A stretch of 38,548 bases of DNA from an uncultured Oscillospiraceae bacterium (lineage in GTDB: Bacteria > Bacillota > Clostridia > Oscillospirales > Oscillospiraceae), in the NCBI GenBank assembly GCA_934569045.1, contig CAKTJX010000025.1, positions 1 to 38,548 of the forward strand, given 5' to 3'. This document shows positions 16,941-24,237 of the stretch, in pieces (position 1 is the first letter of the stretch; each line of letters begins with the position of its first letter). The notes below the pieces were generated by a model, which was not told the origin of the DNA, did no database searches, and saw only the letters and a program-made list of their open reading frames with translations. The position numbers and the translations under genes were made by a program.

Positions 16941-17867
16941 ATGGAAAAACCCATTTTGGTTGTTATGGCTGCGGGAATGGGCAGCCGGTACGGCGGACTG
17001 AAGCAGATTGACCCCGTGGGCTGCGAGGGAGAGGCCATCCTGGACTATTCCCTGTACGATGCCCACGAGGCGGGCTTTGAGACCGCGGTGATCATCATCA
17101 AAGAGGCCATCCGCAAGGACTTTATGGAGACTGTCGGGGCCAGACTGCAAAAGGCCCCCATGGAGATTCGCTATGCCTATCAGGAGCTGGAAAAGCTGCC
17201 GAAGGGCTACACGGTGCCGGAAGGACGCAGCAAGCCCTGGGGCACCTGTCACGCGGTGGTCTGTGCCAGAGAGGCCATTGGAAACGCTCCCTTTGCCGTC
17301 ATCAATGCCGATGATTACTACGGCAAGGCGGCATTCAAGGAAATCTACAACTACCTGTCCGCCCATGGGGACGATGACAAGTACCGCTACTGCATGGTGG
17401 GCTATGAGCTGGGCAAGACCGTCACCGACAACGGCTCCGTGGCCCGGGGCGTCTGCCAGGTCAACGGGGAGGGGTACCTCACCAGCGTCATCGAGCGGAC
17501 CAAGATCGAGAAGTACGACGGCGGCATTCATTTCACCGAGGACGATGGCAAAACCTGGACCGATGTGCCGGAGACCACCACCGTATCCATGAATATGTGG
17601 GGCTTCACCCCCAGCTTCGCCGCCGAAAGCGAGGCCCGGTTCCCGGCCTTCCTGGACAAGGCCCTGCAGGAAAATCCCATGAAGGGCGAATATTTCCTGC
17701 CTTCCACCGTCACCGCCCTGCTGACGGAGGACAAGGCCACCGTGAAGATGCTCTACTCCCCGGACAAGTGGTACGGCGTGACCTACGCCGCCGACAAGCC
17801 CGTGGTGGTGGCGGCCCTGAAGGACATGACCGACCGGGGGCTGTATCCGGACGGGTTGTGGAAATAA
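16941..17867 (+). CDS. Sugar-phosphate nucleotidyltransferase, probably acting on HexNAc-1-P
   Basis: 308-residue GT-A-fold nucleotidyltransferase. The nucleotide-binding signature is VVMAAGMGSRYGGLKQ at the N-terminus, with the metal-binding Asp in FAVINADDYYGK (about residue 121). It lacks the left-handed beta-helix acetyltransferase domain of GlmU, so it is a pyrophosphorylase only. The 12-bp spacing to nahK, with a clean AAGGAG, points to coexpression; I infer it makes UDP-GlcNAc or UDP-GalNAc from the NahK product. The exact substrate cannot be read from the sequence. Confidence 0.85.
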   Translation: MEKPILVVMAAGMGSRYGGLKQIDPVGCEGEAILDYSLYDAHEAGFETAVIIIKEAIRKDFMETVGARLQKAPMEIRYAYQELEKLPKGYTVPEGRSKPWGTCHAVVCAREAIGNAPFAVINADDYYGKAAFKEIYNYLSAHGDDDKYRYCMVGYELGKTVTDNGSVARGVCQVNGEGYLTSVIERTKIEKYDGGIHFTEDDGKTWTDVPETTTVSMNMWGFTPSFAAESEARFPAFLDKALQENPMKGEYFLPSTVTALLTEDKATVKMLYSPDKWYGVTYAADKPVVVAALKDMTDRGLYPDGLWK

Positions 17868-17870
17868 ACC

Positions 17871-17902
17871 AGCAAGCCGCCTTTCGGGGCGGCTTTTCTG
17901 CT
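17871..17902 (+). terminator. Terminator after the nucleotidyltransferase gene
   Basis: AAGCCGCC pairs with GGCGGCTT around TTTCGG, followed by TTTTCTG. It starts within a few bases of the stop. Confidence 0.85.
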
Positions 17903-17930
17903 GTACATTTTTGGAGAATTATGCTATAAT
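17902..17930 (+). promoter_or_regulatory. Extended -10 promoter of the FMN hydroxy-acid oxidoreductase gene
   Basis: TGCTATAAT (TATAAT at 17925-17930, with the TG of an extended -10) and TGTACA (17902-17907) are spaced 17 bp, about 35 bp before the start codon. Confidence 0.7.
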
Positions 17931-17965
17931 ATCCAGGAATCAAGAACATAAGGATGGTGTTCACC

Positions 17966-18976
17966 ATGAATTATCAGGAAGTAATGGCACAGGCCCGGGG
18001 GAATATGGGCAAGTGCAAGGCCTGCCCTGTGTGCAACGGCCTGGCCTGCCGCAATACGGTGCCGGGGCCCGGCGCCAAGGGCGTGGGCGATACGGCGATC
18101 CGGAACTACGAGGCCTGGCAGAAAATCCGGGTCAATATGGACACCCTGTGTCCCGTGGGTACGGCGGACACCCGCTTCACCCTGTTTGGCCGGACCTTCG
18201 CGGCCCCGCTGTTTGCCGGCCCCGTGGGCGCAGTGACCATGCACTACAGCGACAAATACAATGACGAGACCTACAATGCCGCCCTGGTCAGCGGCTGTGC
18301 CCAGGCGGGTATCGCAGCCTTCACCGGCGACGGCCTGGATGCCAACGTCATGGTTCAGGCCACCAAGGCCATCGCCGCCGTAGATGGGCTGGGCGTGCCT
18401 ACGGTGAAGCCCTGGAATCTGGAGCTGGTGCGGGAGAAGATGGCGTTGGTGAAGCAGAGCGGCGCCTTTGCCGTGGCCATGGACGTGGACGGCGCGGGCC
18501 TGCCCTTCCTGAAGGGCATGGAGCCCCCTGCCGGAAGCAAGACTGTGGAGCAGCTGCGGGAAATCAAGGAGATGGCGGGCAGACCATTCATCGTCAAGGG
18601 CATCATGACCGTCAAGGGGGCCCTGAAGGCCCTGGATGCCGGCGCGGATGCCATCCTGGTATCTAACCATGGCGGACGGGTGCTGGATGGCTGCGCGGCC
18701 ACGGCAGAGGTGCTGCCGGAGATCGCGGCGGCGGTAGAGGGCCGGGTGCCCGTGCTGGTAGACGGCGGCATCCGCACCGGCACGGATATTTTCCGGGCCC
18801 TGGCCCTGGGCGCCCAGGCCGTTGTGGTGGCCCGCCCCTACGTCTGCGCGGTCTACGGCGGCGGCGCCGAGGGCGCGTCCCTGCTGACCCAAAAGCTCCA
18901 GGCCGAGCTGGCGGACACCATGGAAATGTGCGGTGTGCATTCCCTGGCGGAGATCACAAGGGAATGCGTGAGATAA
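17966..18976 (+). CDS. FMN-dependent alpha-hydroxy-acid oxidoreductase
   Basis: 336-residue TIM-barrel flavoprotein of the glycolate/lactate oxidase family. The catalytic region LVSNHGGRVLDG (His-Gly-Gly-Arg) and the FMN-phosphate motifs VDGGIRTGTDIFRALALGAQAV and VARPYV are intact, as is FIVKGIMTVKGA. The N-terminus is cysteine-rich, CKACPVCNGLAC at residues about 13-24, which is not part of the plant or lactobacillus enzymes and suggests a redox or metal site. The start at 17966 is preferred over an ATG 12 bases upstream because AAGGAT lies between them. It probably oxidises a 2-hydroxy acid in the cytoplasm. It stands alone, 5' of a T-box operon whose first gene may also act on 2-hydroxy acids. 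Confidence 0.85.
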   Translation: MNYQEVMAQARGNMGKCKACPVCNGLACRNTVPGPGAKGVGDTAIRNYEAWQKIRVNMDTLCPVGTADTRFTLFGRTFAAPLFAGPVGAVTMHYSDKYNDETYNAALVSGCAQAGIAAFTGDGLDANVMVQATKAIAAVDGLGVPTVKPWNLELVREKMALVKQSGAFAVAMDVDGAGLPFLKGMEPPAGSKTVEQLREIKEMAGRPFIVKGIMTVKGALKALDAGADAILVSNHGGRVLDGCAATAEVLPEIAAAVEGRVPVLVDGGIRTGTDIFRALALGAQAVVVARPYVCAVYGGGAEGASLLTQKLQAELADTMEMCGVHSLAEITRECVR

Positions 18977-19046
18977 TTGACAATTGACAGTTGACAATTG
19001 ACAATTGCTGGCTCGCTGAACGTATAACCCCAAGGGGAAGCCTCGC
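18974..19046. repeat. TTGACAATTGACAA tandem repeat and palindromic-element fragment
   Basis: Four near-identical units of TTGACAAT or TTGACAGT run from about 18977 to 19006. They are followed by GCTGAACGTATAACCCCAAG (19014-19033), a degenerate piece of the repeat family seen at 68-115, 22922-23241 and 38440-38488. The stretch overlaps the stop of the oxidoreductase gene and precedes the T-box promoter. Confidence 0.65.
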
Positions 19047-19111
19047 TTCACTCCAATGTCCACTGACTGTGGCCGGACGTCCCTTGACTATGGAAAAATT
19101 TTATTTTTCTC

Positions 19112-19140
19112 TTGACAAACCGTAAATTCTGCGGTATTAT
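19112..19140 (+). promoter_or_regulatory. Sigma-A promoter of the T-box operon
   Basis: TTGACA (19112-19117) and TATTAT (19135-19140) are separated by exactly 17 bp. Transcription would begin at about 19147, at the 5' edge of the T-box leader. Confidence 0.85.
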
Positions 19141-19146
19141 GCACTC

Positions 19147-19448
19147 ACAGTTTCACATCCCACCAAATGTGTTGAATCAGAAGAGTAAGATCCCGATTCC
19201 GCGTCCAGAGAGCTGCCGGTTGGTGCGAGGCAGTCGTGTGACCCGATCTGAAAATCCCTGAGGAGCAGCCGGCTGAACCCGATCGATAGTAAGCTCGGAC
19301 GCAGGGCAAGCGTTATCGTGCCGCACGTTTAACTGACAAAGGCGACGTGACAGAGGGGCCGGATCTCCGGCAAATTGAGTGGTACCGCGGAGCATAAGAT
19401 TTCTACAGCTTCGTCTCAAGAAAAACTTGGGACGTAGCTGTTTTTTTT
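19147..19448 (+). ncRNA. T-box leader (tRNA-sensing riboswitch) with terminator
   Basis: A full-length T-box leader. The stem I base pairs GCGTCC (19201-19206) with GGACGC (19297-19302). AGAGAG is followed by the hairpin CTGCCGGTTGGTGCGAGGCAG, with the GGUG distal-loop motif. GATAGTAAGC gives the AGUA element. The antiterminator carries the diagnostic GAGTGGTACCGCGG (19377-19390). The terminator pairs CAGCTTCGTCTCAAG with CTTGGGACGTAGCTG and ends in eight Ts (19441-19448). Uncharged tRNA should turn on the two genes downstream. The specifier codon is uncertain: after TGAA at about 19249-19252, AAT (Asn) fits the usual GAA-codon-N7-GAG spacing, and ATC (Ile) fits if shifted by one base. Confidence 0.93.
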
Positions 19449-19477
19449 ATTCCAATTTTGACAGAGGAGAAATGGAC

Positions 19478-20584
19478 ATGAACACCTACACCAACTGCCT
19501 GCCCGCCTGGAGCGTGGGCCCTGACTGCTACAAGGAAGTTTACAATGTGGTTCGCCGCTACGGCAGGACCGCCGCGGTGGTGGGCGGCAAGACCGCCCTC
19601 AGCAAGGCCTATGACAAGCTGGCCGCCGCGGTGGCGGGCACCGGGCTGGAGCTGACCCAGCCCATCTGGTACGGCGGCAACTCCACCTATGAAAACGGCG
19701 ACATGGTGGCGGCCATGAAAGCGGTTCAGGACGCGGATATGCTCTTCGCCGTGGGCGGCGGACGGGCGGTGGACACCTGCAAGTATGTGGCCGAGAAGCT
19801 GGACAAGCCCCTGTTCACCTTCCCCACCATCGCCTCCAACTGCGCCCCCGTCACCGCCATCGGCGTGTTCTACAATGCGGACGACACCTTCAAGAATTAC
19901 TTCTATCCCTCTCGCTGCCCCCTGCACACCTTCCTGGATACGCAGGTGATTGCGGAGGCCCCGGAAAAGCTGCTGTGGGCCGGCATCGGCGATGCCCTCA
20001 GCAAGGAGTGCGAGGTGGAGCTGTGCACCCGGGGCCGGGACCTGCCCCACACACCCCTGATGGGCCGGACCATGGCCGCCTGCTGCACCGATCCCCTGGT
20101 GGAATACGGCAAGCAGGCCCTGGAGGAGTGCCGAGCCAACCAGGCGGGGGATGCCCTGGCCCAGGTGGCCCTGTGCATCGTGGTGTCTACCGGCATCGTG
20201 TCCAACTTCACCACCACCGCCAATGACTACTATTACAACAGCAGCCTGGCCCACTGTGTCTACTACGGCGCGACCATGGTGCCCGCCTCCGGGCGGAACC
20301 ACCTCCACGGGGAGATCGTCTCCTTCGGCGTGCTGACCCTGCTGACCTACGACAAGAACTTCGTCCGCCGGGATCAGCTGCTGGAATTCAACGCCTCTGT
20401 GGGCCTGCCGGTGACCCTGGAGGAGATCCAGCTGACGGAGGCCGACCTGCAGACCGTGGCGGACAAGGCCGCGACGGTTGTGGAGTGGACCTGCTCCCTG
20501 CAAACCTTCACCAAGGAGGCCTTTATGCAGGCTATGCTTGACGCGGATGCCGCCGGCAAGGCCTATCTGGAAGCCCATAAGTAA
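19478..20584 (+). CDS. Iron-containing alcohol dehydrogenase family protein (glycerol dehydrogenase / HcxA-like)
   Basis: 368-residue group III-type dehydrogenase. FAVGGGRAVDTCKYVAE is the NAD-binding GGGxxxD motif. The metal ligands are expected around GIGDALSKECEVEL (Asp), and His residues in SLAHCVYYG and GRNHLHGEIVSFG. FPTIASNCAPVTAIGVFY is typical of the glycerol dehydrogenase branch, which includes the E. coli 2-oxo-acid reductase HcxA (YbdH). The second ATG at 19478 is chosen because GAGGAGA lies 7 bases upstream. T-box control means expression rises when an aminoacyl-tRNA is short. That fits a role in 2-oxo/2-hydroxy acid or amino-acid metabolism better than glycerol use. The substrate is inferred. 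Confidence 0.8.
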   Translation: MNTYTNCLPAWSVGPDCYKEVYNVVRRYGRTAAVVGGKTALSKAYDKLAAAVAGTGLELTQPIWYGGNSTYENGDMVAAMKAVQDADMLFAVGGGRAVDTCKYVAEKLDKPLFTFPTIASNCAPVTAIGVFYNADDTFKNYFYPSRCPLHTFLDTQVIAEAPEKLLWAGIGDALSKECEVELCTRGRDLPHTPLMGRTMAACCTDPLVEYGKQALEECRANQAGDALAQVALCIVVSTGIVSNFTTTANDYYYNSSLAHCVYYGATMVPASGRNHLHGEIVSFGVLTLLTYDKNFVRRDQLLEFNASVGLPVTLEEIQLTEADLQTVADKAATVVEWTCSLQTFTKEAFMQAMLDADAAGKAYLEAHK

Positions 20585-20619
20585 GCAACAAGAGAAAAGA
20601 GAATAAGGAGAAAATCATC

Positions 20620-21795
20620 ATGAACAAGACCAAATCCTCCTGGGCCACGGCCCTGAGCATCGGCTTCACCGCCTTCGCGGCCCATGCGGGCGGCGGCTTC
20701 GCCACCGGCAACCAGGCCAACACCAACTTCGTCTCCCTGGGCTGGGTGGGCATTTTCAGCGCCGTGTTGGCCATGGTTCTGCTGGCCCTCAGCACCCGCG
20801 AGGCCCAGCTGCTGTGGAACACCCACGGCTGCAAGAGCTACAAGGATCTGTTTTCCGCCCTGTACCACCCCTACGACAAGCTGTGGGTCACCTTTGACAT
20901 CTTCTATGACATCATGATCCTGATGGTGGTGGCCTCCTGCATCGCCGGCGCGGCCAGCGCTTTGAACCAGTACCTGGGCGTGAACTATTACCTGGGCGCC
21001 CTGGTGGTTGGCGTTGTGATCCTGCTCCTGTCCATCTTCGGGGCCAATCTCGTCCGCATGGGCAGCTCCTACATGGGCCTTGCCATCCTGGTGCTGTCTC
21101 TGGTGATCTATTTCTACGGCCTCATGAAGGGCGTCAACCTGTTCGATGCCATGAAGCAGAGCTTCCAGATCGATGGCTTTTCCAATGTGCCCAAGGCGCT
21201 GTTTAACGGCGTGAACTACGCCGCCTTCCAGTGGGTCACCATTCCCGGCCTCCTGGCCTGCGGCACCGTGCTGAAAACCAGGAAGGACTGCACCCGGGGC
21301 ATGAGCTGTATGCTGCTCTTCAATGTTCTGGGCCTGGGCCTGTCCGTGCTGATGCTCACCGCCTGGAGCGGCTACTTTACCAGTGTCACCGGCGGCACCA
21401 CCCTGCCTACCCTGACGGTGCTCATGAGCCTGGATATGAACTGGCTGGTGGTGCTGTACTGCCTGGTGCTGTTCCTGTGCATGATCTCCTCTGGCGTGGT
21501 GGTGGTCTTCGGCTTCATCAACCGGTTTGAGAACGCCAGCTATCTGCAGTTTGTCAAGAATACCCATGTCCGCCGGGGCACCATCGCCACCGCCATCATG
21601 GCCGTGTCCATGTTCATCTCCTTCGCGGGTCTGACCAACATCGTGAAGTATGGCTATGGCTACTGCGGCTATTGGGCCATCGTCTTTGTCATCGTCCCCC
21701 TGCTGACCATCGGCTACCGGAAGAACCGCCGCTACCTGAAGGGCCTGCCGGAGGAGGACGCGGAGCTGGCCCAGCCCACCGAGGCCGCGGTGTAA
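20620..21795 (+). CDS. YkvI-like membrane transporter
   Basis: 391-residue integral membrane protein of the YkvI family, distantly related to the APC superfamily. About ten to eleven hydrophobic segments are visible. The N-terminal helix contains AHAGGGFATGNQ, an unwound-helix-like glycine motif typical of this fold. The gene follows the dehydrogenase by 35 bp with an AAGGAG site and belongs to the T-box operon, so I infer uptake or export of an amino acid or its 2-oxo/2-hydroxy derivative. No family member's substrate is known to me with certainty. Confidence 0.78.
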   Translation: MNKTKSSWATALSIGFTAFAAHAGGGFATGNQANTNFVSLGWVGIFSAVLAMVLLALSTREAQLLWNTHGCKSYKDLFSALYHPYDKLWVTFDIFYDIMILMVVASCIAGAASALNQYLGVNYYLGALVVGVVILLLSIFGANLVRMGSSYMGLAILVLSLVIYFYGLMKGVNLFDAMKQSFQIDGFSNVPKALFNGVNYAAFQWVTIPGLLACGTVLKTRKDCTRGMSCMLLFNVLGLGLSVLMLTAWSGYFTSVTGGTTLPTLTVLMSLDMNWLVVLYCLVLFLCMISSGVVVVFGFINRFENASYLQFVKNTHVRRGTIATAIMAVSMFISFAGLTNIVKYGYGYCGYWAIVFVIVPLLTIGYRKNRRYLKGLPEEDAELAQPTEAAV

Positions 21796-21816
21796 GGGCC
21801 TGCCTGGGGCAATCCC

Positions 21817-21923
21817 GGTGAAATCCGGCCAGGGGCCGGGTGAAATCTGCCGGGTGGCAGATGAAATCCGGTCGCTGCCCGGACGAAACCGCCCTTCGGG
21901 CGGATACGGTGTCCCTTCGGGAC
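21817..21923 (-). repeat. Five-module hairpin array, copy 1 (minus orientation)
   Basis: Five short palindromes are separated by GAAATC-type linkers. Read on the minus strand the stems are GTCCC/GGGAC, CGCCC/GGGCG, CCGG/CCGG, CTGCC/GGCAG and CCGGCC/GGCCGG, joined by ATTTCA(C/T)-like spacers. Order and spacing match the copies at 21983-22090 and 26979-27086. It lies in inverted orientation to the next copy, with a GGGTGCGC...GCGCACCC hairpin (21938-21968) between them. Confidence 0.8.
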
Positions 21924-21982
21924 GACTCCAATGGAAAGGGTGCGCTGCAAAAGAACCGCGGCGCACCCATCGTATTTTCATT

Positions 21983-22090
21983 GTCCCACAGGGACACAAC
22001 AACCGCCCGGAACGGGCGATTTCGACCAATCGCGGATTGAATTTCATCTGTCTTTAGACAGATTTCGTCCAGCCGAAGGCTGGATTTCAC
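21983..22090 (+). repeat. Five-module hairpin array, copy 2 (plus orientation)
   Basis: The modules are GTCCC/GGGAC (21983-21995), CGCCCG/CGGGCG (22004-22018), CAATC/GATTG (22027-22039), CTGTC/GACAG (22048-22061) and CCAGCC/GGCTGG (22069-22083), with ATTTC(A/G) linkers. The stems differ from the other copies in paired positions. It leads directly into an intrinsic terminator. Confidence 0.8.
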
Positions 22091-22124
22091 TGGGGCTGTT
22101 GCATTTTGCAACAGCCCCTTTTTA
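22091..22124 (+). terminator. Terminator of the T-box operon
   Basis: GGGGCTGTTGC pairs with GCAACAGCCCC around ATTTT, followed by TTTTTAT. The T-run is on the plus strand, so it serves the YkvI transcript. It abuts the stop codon of spoVT on the other strand. Confidence 0.85.
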
Positions 22125-22667
22125 TCAGCTCTCCATCTGCCTGCCCAGAAAGCCCGCGACGGCCCGGGTCAGGTTTTGATCGCTGGGGTCCAGGGGCAGA
22201 TCGTTCTCTCCCAGCAGCAGAAGCACGCTGCCCATCAGATCCCCCTGGGACAAAATGGGGCTGGCTGCCCCCAGATGGTATTTTTCCTCCCCCTGGGCCG
22301 GGGAAATGGGGCTGTCGCCGGATTTAAAGAGATAATTTTTTCGCTGCTCCATCAGCTTCTCCAGCTCCGGGGAGTTGGGCTTGTCCAGCAGCTCCTTCCG
22401 GGGCACCCCATGCAGCGCAATAATTCCATCCCGGTCCGCAATGGCCGCAATATGCCCGGTCGCCGTGGAAATCGACTCACACATCTGCGCCGCAAATTCC
22501 TGCAAATCCCCCATAGGCGAGTACTTCCGAAAAATCACACCCCCGTCCTTCTCCGTATAAATTTCCAGGGGGTCACCCTCGCGGATGCGGAGGGTCCTTC
22601 GGATTTCCTTGGGAATGACGATGCGGCCTAAGTCGTCTACCCGTCTGACAATGCCAGTTGCCTTCAT
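22125..22667 (-). CDS. spoVT: Stage V sporulation protein T
   Basis: 180-residue AbrB-type transcription factor, close to the Bacillus SpoVT length of 178. The N-terminal swapped-hairpin DNA-binding domain reads MKATGIVRRVDDLGRIVIPK, followed by RTLRIREGDPLEI. A GAF-like C-terminal domain begins at about residue 55 (EFAAQMCESISTATGHIAAIADRDG). In Bacillus it tunes forespore sigma-G genes. The start at 22667 follows AAAGGAG; an upstream in-frame ATG adds nine residues that do not fit the family. No clear sigma-G promoter was recognised in the 250 bp upstream. It is good evidence that the host sporulates. Confidence 0.95.
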   Translation of the reverse strand: MKATGIVRRVDDLGRIVIPKEIRRTLRIREGDPLEIYTEKDGGVIFRKYSPMGDLQEFAAQMCESISTATGHIAAIADRDGIIALHGVPRKELLDKPNSPELEKLMEQRKNYLFKSGDSPISPAQGEEKYHLGAASPILSQGDLMGSVLLLLGENDLPLDPSDQNLTRAVAGFLGRQMES

Positions 22668-22921
22668 GCTCTCTTCTCCTTTAAAGCGCGTCAAGCGCGG
22701 TTTCGTCCGGTAGAAGTATTTGCAGGAAAAGGGGAATTATGTAATGGGGCGGAAAATAAGCGTGGGGAAAGCGTATGCTTATCGGGGGCGCCTCTTTTTC
22801 GGCTTGAAAAGAAATTGATACAGGTGCACAAAAAATGAGAGTTTTTTTCGTGAGTACTCCTAATTGAAAACGGGTTTTCTTCGGAATAGAATGAACGTGA
22901 TTACATATAGAAGGATGCGTC

Positions 22922-23241
22922 AAATTGGGGGTTGTTGAAGTAATAGAGTGCCCGGTTGAACGTATACCCTCAAAAAAGGAGCCCCAACCTTCCCATTGGG
23001 GAAGGGGGACCGCCCGTGGCGGTGGATGGGGGCGGTACGCAGAACCGACGCGGAGAAACTTTAGGCGAATTCGTACTATTTTCCATGCCAGACTGTACGA
23101 ATTCGCCCGGGGTAGTACAGGCGGTAAACCTGTACCGCCCTCATCCGTCACGGCTACGCCGTGCCACCTTCCCCAAGGGGAAGGTAGGGGTGCCCCTCCG
23201 GGGGGGTACGTTCAACAGGGCGGTTTTACAACCCCCAATTT
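22922..23241. repeat. 320-bp palindromic MITE-like element (complete copy)
   Basis: The outer ends AAATTGGGGGTTGT and ACAACCCCCAATTT are exact inverted repeats. Inside them are a second pair (CGGTTGAACGTATACC and GGGTACGTTCAAC), a third (CCTTCCCCATTGGGGAAGG and CCTTCCCCAAGGGGAAGG), and GGCGAATTCGTAC paired with GTACGAATTCGCC. There is no coding capacity. Fragments of the inner arms occur at 68-115, about 19012 and 38440-38488. It fills over half of the 598-bp gap 22668-23265. The remainder (22668-22921) is AT-richer upstream DNA of spoVT with no gene. Confidence 0.85.
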
Positions 23242-23265
23242 ACACTAAAAAAGAGAGGTGTTCCC

Positions 23266-24237
23266 ATGACAGCGGAAGAAATCGAGGCCCTGGGCGGCTA
23301 TCTGGGTGCCACGCCCATGCCGGAGGACTTTGAAACATTTTGGAAGAAACGGATGGCGGAGGCGGACGCGGTACCCCTGCGGTATTCCATCACCCAGGCG
23401 AAGGGCGTCCCCAGCACGCCCAGGTGCGAATTTTTGGACCTGTGGTTTACGGGCATGGCAGGGGAAGAGGTCTATGCCAAATTCCTGCGGCCTCGTTCGG
23501 AAATGCCGGTGCCCCTGGTGCTGCAATTCCACGGCTATCCCGGCGCGTCCCGCAGCTGGGCGGAGCAGTCCAGCTTTGCGGGCATGGGCATGGCCCTGCT
23601 GGCCATGGACTGCCCGGGCCAGGGCGGCATGGGCTTTGACGCGGGGGGCTTCCATGGCACCACCGTGGCGGGCCATCTGGTGGCGGGGCTGGATGGGTCT
23701 CCGGAAAAGATGTATTATGTGCGGCTGCACCAGAATATCCGCATTCTCTGCCGGATCGCGCGGCAGCTGGAGGGTATCGACCTGGGCCGGGTCTTCGTCA
23801 ACGGCGCGTCCCAGGGCGGCGGCCTGGGCCTTGCCTGCTGCGCGCTGAACGCGGAGCTTGTGAACCGGGCTGCCATCCTCTATCCCTTCCTCAGTGACTT
23901 CAAGCTGGTGTGGGATCTGGGGGCGGACGAGATCGCCTACGAGGGTCTGCGCTATTATTCCCGCTGGTTTGACCCGGACGAAAATCAGCAGGACCGCTGG
24001 TTCCGGCAGCTGGGCTACATCGACAGCAAGAATTTTGCCACCATGATCCGCTGCCCCGTGCTCTTCGGCACCGGCCTTGCGGATGTGGTATGCCCGCCGA
24101 AGACCCAGTGCGCGGTGTATAACAATCTGCACTGTCCAAAAAAGCGTTACCTGTTCCCGGGCTTCGGCCATGAGGAAATTCAGGAATTTGACGACATGCT
24201 GCTGGACTATTTCACCAGAGAGGAGGCGGGGCTATGA
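23266..24237 (+). CDS. Acetyl esterase of the cephalosporin-C deacetylase / acetylxylan esterase family (CE7)
   Basis: 323-residue alpha/beta hydrolase. The CE7 features are LQFHGYPGASRSW (oxyanion region), AMDCPGQGG, and the nucleophile Ser182 in NGASQGGGLGLACC. Asp273 is in GLADVVCPPKTQ and His302 in GFGHEEI. These enzymes are cytoplasmic hexamers that remove acetyl groups from short imported sugars. No signal peptide is present. GAGAGGTG precedes the ATG. The second hydrolase overlaps by 4 bp (ATGA), so the two are cotranslated. The upstream promoter is not evident because of the palindromic element. Confidence 0.9.
   Translation: MTAEEIEALGGYLGATPMPEDFETFWKKRMAEADAVPLRYSITQAKGVPSTPRCEFLDLWFTGMAGEEVYAKFLRPRSEMPVPLVLQFHGYPGASRSWAEQSSFAGMGMALLAMDCPGQGGMGFDAGGFHGTTVAGHLVAGLDGSPEKMYYVRLHQNIRILCRIARQLEGIDLGRVFVNGASQGGGLGLACCALNAELVNRAAILYPFLSDFKLVWDLGADEIAYEGLRYYSRWFDPDENQQDRWFRQLGYIDSKNFATMIRCPVLFGTGLADVVCPPKTQCAVYNNLHCPKKRYLFPGFGHEEIQEFDDMLLDYFTREEAGL

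Noticed and set aside
19267..19290. Proline (CCC) as T-box specifier after CTGAA at about 19273-19277
   Set aside because: In the consensus T-box order the codon follows the GAA just after the GGUG hairpin and precedes a GGAG; this later GAA lies too close to the AGUA element.
20563..22047. Minus-strand open frame of 494 codons opposite the YkvI-like transporter
   Set aside because: It is rich in His/Gln/Gly and Asp, runs through the hairpin arrays and shows no family motif; it is a shadow of the GC-rich transporter gene.
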